NCBI GenBank assembly: GCA_017465545.1
Contig: JAFTVY010000077.1
Span: 1 to 32,533 of the forward strand
DNA: 32,533 nucleotides
Direction of reading: 5' to 3'
Source: Ruminiclostridium sp.
GTDB lineage: Bacteria; Bacillota; Clostridia; Oscillospirales; Ruminococcaceae
Part shown: positions 30,284-32,533 of the stretch, piece by piece
Layout: each line of letters opens with the position of its first letter
Position numbering within the stretch: position 1 is the stretch's first letter
The notes under the pieces: model-generated
Told to the model about the DNA's origin: nothing
What the model saw: the letters and a program-made list of their open reading frames with translations, nothing else
The model's database searches: none
Translations under genes and position numbers: made by a program

Positions 30284-32188
30284 ATGAGTGAAACAAAAAT
30301 ACCATTTTATTATGAGGATGAAATAGAAGAAATCATCCTGCCTGATGACAGCGATAAAAAGAAAACGGAAAGCTCCGCTGTCACGGTTTCGGTATCTACG
30401 GAAGGTGCGGAAAAAACCGAGGAAGAGATACAGATACCTGTAAAGGCTGAGGAAAAGGAAAACCCTCTTTTTGCAGGAATAAGCAATTTCGGAGAATATC
30501 AGTGCAACGTTATACTGACCTGCCTGAAGCTCCCTCTTATGCTTCTTATATCTGTGCTGAAATTTATCTGGGTACATACAAAGGTATTCCGTGATACTAT
30601 GATAAGAATAGGCAAGGCGATAGTATCTGCTGTAACCTCTCCCTTTGTAAAAAGCTGGCGTGCGCTCACCCGTACAAGAAGAAAGATAGCCAAGGCAAAG
30701 GAGGACGGAGACACCAGAACGGCAATAAAGCTGTATCTGCTTATAGTCAAGGACTCGCTTTTCGGAAAAAGAGGTCTTATCGTTACGCTTTTCAATTATG
30801 CAGTACCGCTTATAGCACTTGTTTTCGTTGTAAGCGTAGTAGGCTATGCTACTAACACCACCTACGCTATAAAGCTTTCTGTCAACGGAAAATTCGTTGG
30901 TTATATCGAAAACGAGCAGGTGTTTACCGACGCTGAACAGATGATGCAGAGCCGTATCACCTATATGAGTGCGGAAAAGACTGTAGTAATGGAGCCCAGC
31001 TATACTCTTGAAATGCTGGGAGATCAGAGCTACATCACAAAATATCAGCTTGTAAACAAGATGCTTGAGTTATCCGATCAGCCTATAGAATATGCCTACG
31101 GTATGTATATAGGCACAAAATTCTACGGTGCGCTTGTGGATAAGGCTCCCGTAGAAGCAAAGACGCAGGAGCTTCTTGAACAGTACCGCACTGATTCGTC
31201 ACCTGACGAAGAGGTAAACTTTGAAAAGGAAATATCCTACGTTCCGGGACTATATCTTTCTGACAGTATAGTAAAGGCTGAGGATATTATAGCGACTATC
31301 ACCTCAAAGAAGGTTGAGGCGGCTTATTATACGGTTGAAGAAGGAGATTCACACTATCTCATATGTGAAAAGCTCGGTATTTCAATGGAGGAGCTTGAAG
31401 CGCTCAACCCCGGTATTATGGATGAGGATTTTGTGCTTCGTGCGGGACAGAAGATTCTTAAGAATCAGGAGGTACCCTTCCTTTCCGTTTCTATTTCAAG
31501 AACGGAGGTCTACGACGTAGAAGTACCCTACGATACCGAATATACTACAGACGATCAGCATTATCAGGGAGTAAATACCACACTTGTGGCAGGTGAATAC
31601 GGAATAAATCAGGTTACAGCCAAGGTTTATTACGTAAACGGTGAAGAGGTAAAGCGTGACATTATCACAACCATAAGAACAAAGGATCCCGTTACAGAGG
31701 TCATCTCTCAGGGTACTTTACCTCCCCAGTCATCCCACTATTCTGACGAAGAGGTCAATATAAACACCAAGTACATCTGGCCTGTTGCAGGCGGTGAGCT
31801 TTCAGAATGGGGCTGGTGGGACGGCGGCTACTACGGACATTGCGGCGTTGATATAGTAGGCTATTACGGTACCGACATCTATGCTGGTGCAAGTGGTGTC
31901 GTATCCTATGCAGGCTGGCACAACGGCGGCTTCGGATACCTTGTTATCATTGACCATCCCGACGGCTATCAGACCTATTATGCGCACAATAGTGAAATCT
32001 TTGTAAGCGTAGGTCAGTCGGTAGTTCAGGGACAGTGTATTGCGGCTCTCGGCGAATCGGGAAGAGCCTATGGCGCTCATTGTCACTTTGAAGTACGAGA
32101 CAGCTACGGCAACCGACTGAACCCCAGATATTATCTCAACAGACTTCCTGAGCTTTACGATCAGGGCTACCTGCGTTATTGGTGGTAA
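30284..32188 (+). CDS. Membrane-anchored M23 peptidase with LysM and G5 domains
   Basis: 634 residues. An acidic cytoplasmic N-terminus (1-70) is followed by a hydrophobic stretch (76-97), a basic region and a clear membrane helix (about 164-188); the rest lies outside. A LysM domain (about 347-392, YYTVEEGDSHYLICEKLGIS) binds peptidoglycan and a G5 domain (about 395-478) follows. The M23 zinc peptidase domain (about 497-618) has ligands H519 and D523 (GHCGVD) and H601 of HCH, with H568 (YYAH) catalytic; all are intact, so it should cleave peptide cross-links in peptidoglycan. The upstream WalR-type operator fits control of an autolysin. It ends before a strong terminator, so it is monocistronic. 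Confidence 0.93.
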   Translation: MSETKIPFYYEDEIEEIILPDDSDKKKTESSAVTVSVSTEGAEKTEEEIQIPVKAEEKENPLFAGISNFGEYQCNVILTCLKLPLMLLISVLKFIWVHTKVFRDTMIRIGKAIVSAVTSPFVKSWRALTRTRRKIAKAKEDGDTRTAIKLYLLIVKDSLFGKRGLIVTLFNYAVPLIALVFVVSVVGYATNTTYAIKLSVNGKFVGYIENEQVFTDAEQMMQSRITYMSAEKTVVMEPSYTLEMLGDQSYITKYQLVNKMLELSDQPIEYAYGMYIGTKFYGALVDKAPVEAKTQELLEQYRTDSSPDEEVNFEKEISYVPGLYLSDSIVKAEDIIATITSKKVEAAYYTVEEGDSHYLICEKLGISMEELEALNPGIMDEDFVLRAGQKILKNQEVPFLSVSISRTEVYDVEVPYDTEYTTDDQHYQGVNTTLVAGEYGINQVTAKVYYVNGEEVKRDIITTIRTKDPVTEVISQGTLPPQSSHYSDEEVNINTKYIWPVAGGELSEWGWWDGGYYGHCGVDIVGYYGTDIYAGASGVVSYAGWHNGGFGYLVIIDHPDGYQTYYAHNSEIFVSVGQSVVQGQCIAALGESGRAYGAHCHFEVRDSYGNRLNPRYYLNRLPELYDQGYLRYWW

Positions 32189-32203
32189 TTAAATCAATAC
32201 TTG

Positions 32204-32242
32204 CTCCACAGTCACATTTTTTGACTGTGGAGTTATTTTTTT
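32204..32242 (+). terminator. Strong terminator of the M23 gene
   Basis: CTCCACAGTCA (32204-32214) pairs perfectly with TGACTGTGGAG (32222-32232), followed by TTATTTTTTT. Confidence 0.95.
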
Positions 32243-32243
32243 C

Positions 32244-32272
32244 TTGTAATCTACGATGAAGTATGGTAAAAT
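32244..32272 (+). promoter_or_regulatory. Promoter of the DUF1015 gene
   Basis: TTGTAA (32244-32249), a 17-base spacer and TAAAAT (32267-32272) with TGg giving an extended -10. It begins at the end of the preceding terminator's T-run. The transcript should start near 32279. Confidence 0.7.
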
Positions 32273-32278
32273 ATAAAT

Positions 32279-32396
32279 AGTTGTTTAAAAAGGATAGGAT
32301 AAATGGCAGAACCCCGGAAATGGGATGCCGAAGCCTGTCACGAAGCGATGCAAAACGGCGCAAAGCCACAGTAATAAGATAAGAAAGGGAATAATT
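32279..32396 (+). promoter_or_regulatory. Structured leader with a possible 23-codon ORF
   Basis: This leader of about 118 bases lies between the promoter and the DUF1015 start. It holds a nested hairpin GGCA(CCC/GGG)TGCC at 32305-32329 and a smaller GGC/GCC stem (about 32357-32367). A 23-codon ORF (32303-32374) reads MAEPRKWDAEACHEAMQNGA and three more residues, after AGGATAGGA. It could be a leader peptide, a regulatory RNA, or both; no known riboswitch is recognised. Confidence 0.4.
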
Positions 32397-32533
32397 ATGA
32401 CAGCATTTACAAAAGCAAATATACTGCTTCCGAAGCTTTCCGAGGCAGAAATGACCAAGTGGGCGGTAGTAGCCTGCGACCAGTACACAAGTGAGCCTCA
32501 GTACTGGGAAAAGACAGCGGAAATTGCAGGGGA
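32397..32533 (+). CDS. DUF1015 family protein, N-terminal part only
   Basis: The gene is cut by the window end after 45 codons. ATG at 32397 follows GAAAGGGA at good spacing. The motif ILLPK-(5)-MTKWAVVACDQYTSEPQYW is characteristic of DUF1015 proteins, an uncharacterised cytoplasmic family that in Clostridia often lies by serine-biosynthesis genes (serA, serC). Whether those follow cannot be seen here. Confidence 0.85.
   Translation, partial: MTAFTKANILLPKLSEAEMTKWAVVACDQYTSEPQYWEKTAEIAG

Noticed and set aside
32303-32374. c-di-GMP-I riboswitch
   Set aside because: A GCAAAGCC stretch recalls the class, but the rest of the conserved core, including the second stem block, is missing.

Overview
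The window looks like chromosome from a low-to-mid GC, Gram-positive anaerobe of the Clostridia, most likely a Ruminococcus-type gut or rumen Oscillospiraceae. The grounds are strong AGGAGG-like ribosome binding sites, near-consensus sigma-A promoters often with an extended TGn -10, a tRNA gene that encodes its own CCA, and intracellular plant-fibre glycosidases (GH3, GH43) beside ordinary housekeeping genes. This placement comes from protein character only; no database was searched.

Layout. 1-300: hairpin-forming tandem repeats. 339-2624 (minus): two unrecognised membrane proteins, one with nine 14-residue repeats and paired zinc ribbons. 2841-6507 (plus): glmS, an FkbM-type methyltransferase and an anchored protein, probably one operon. 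6605-7864 (plus): an AspT-like aminotransferase. 7943-8019: tRNA-Arg(CCG). 8063-8376: a dense array of small palindromes leading into a two-gene unit (four-helix-bundle protein plus a 99-residue protein). 9274-10527: two paralogous small membrane proteins in convergent orientation, separated by about 500 bases of MITE-like repeats and a gene remnant; the second paralog ends a minus-strand operon of response regulator, histidine kinase, membrane protein and paralog (13156 down to 10162). 13362-15392 (plus): GH3 enzyme, probably a beta-xylosidase. 21859 down to 15449 (minus): ppk1, polA, rimI and a GH43-CBM6 enzyme in a tight run. The GH3 and GH43 genes converge on a shared terminator.

22219-29946 (plus) is a long co-directional run: a lipoprotein adaptor and a ten-helix FtsX-type permease with no ATPase gene beside them, a two-helix protein, a TtcA-like tRNA thiolase, a CCA-transferase-like protein whose catalytic motifs are degraded, a protein with an S-F pentapeptide-type repeat, and a GT-A-like protein with a DxD motif. 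30284-32188 (plus) encodes a membrane-anchored LysM-G5-M23 cell-wall hydrolase behind a strong promoter. Three TGTWAH hexamers at exact 11-base spacing lie just upstream of that promoter, matching the WalR box. The window ends inside a DUF1015 gene preceded by its own promoter and a structured leader.

Most worth following: the palindrome array tied to the four-helix-bundle gene, the WalR-type operator before the M23 hydrolase, the degenerate CCA-like protein, the leader before DUF1015, and the convergent paralogs around repeat elements.
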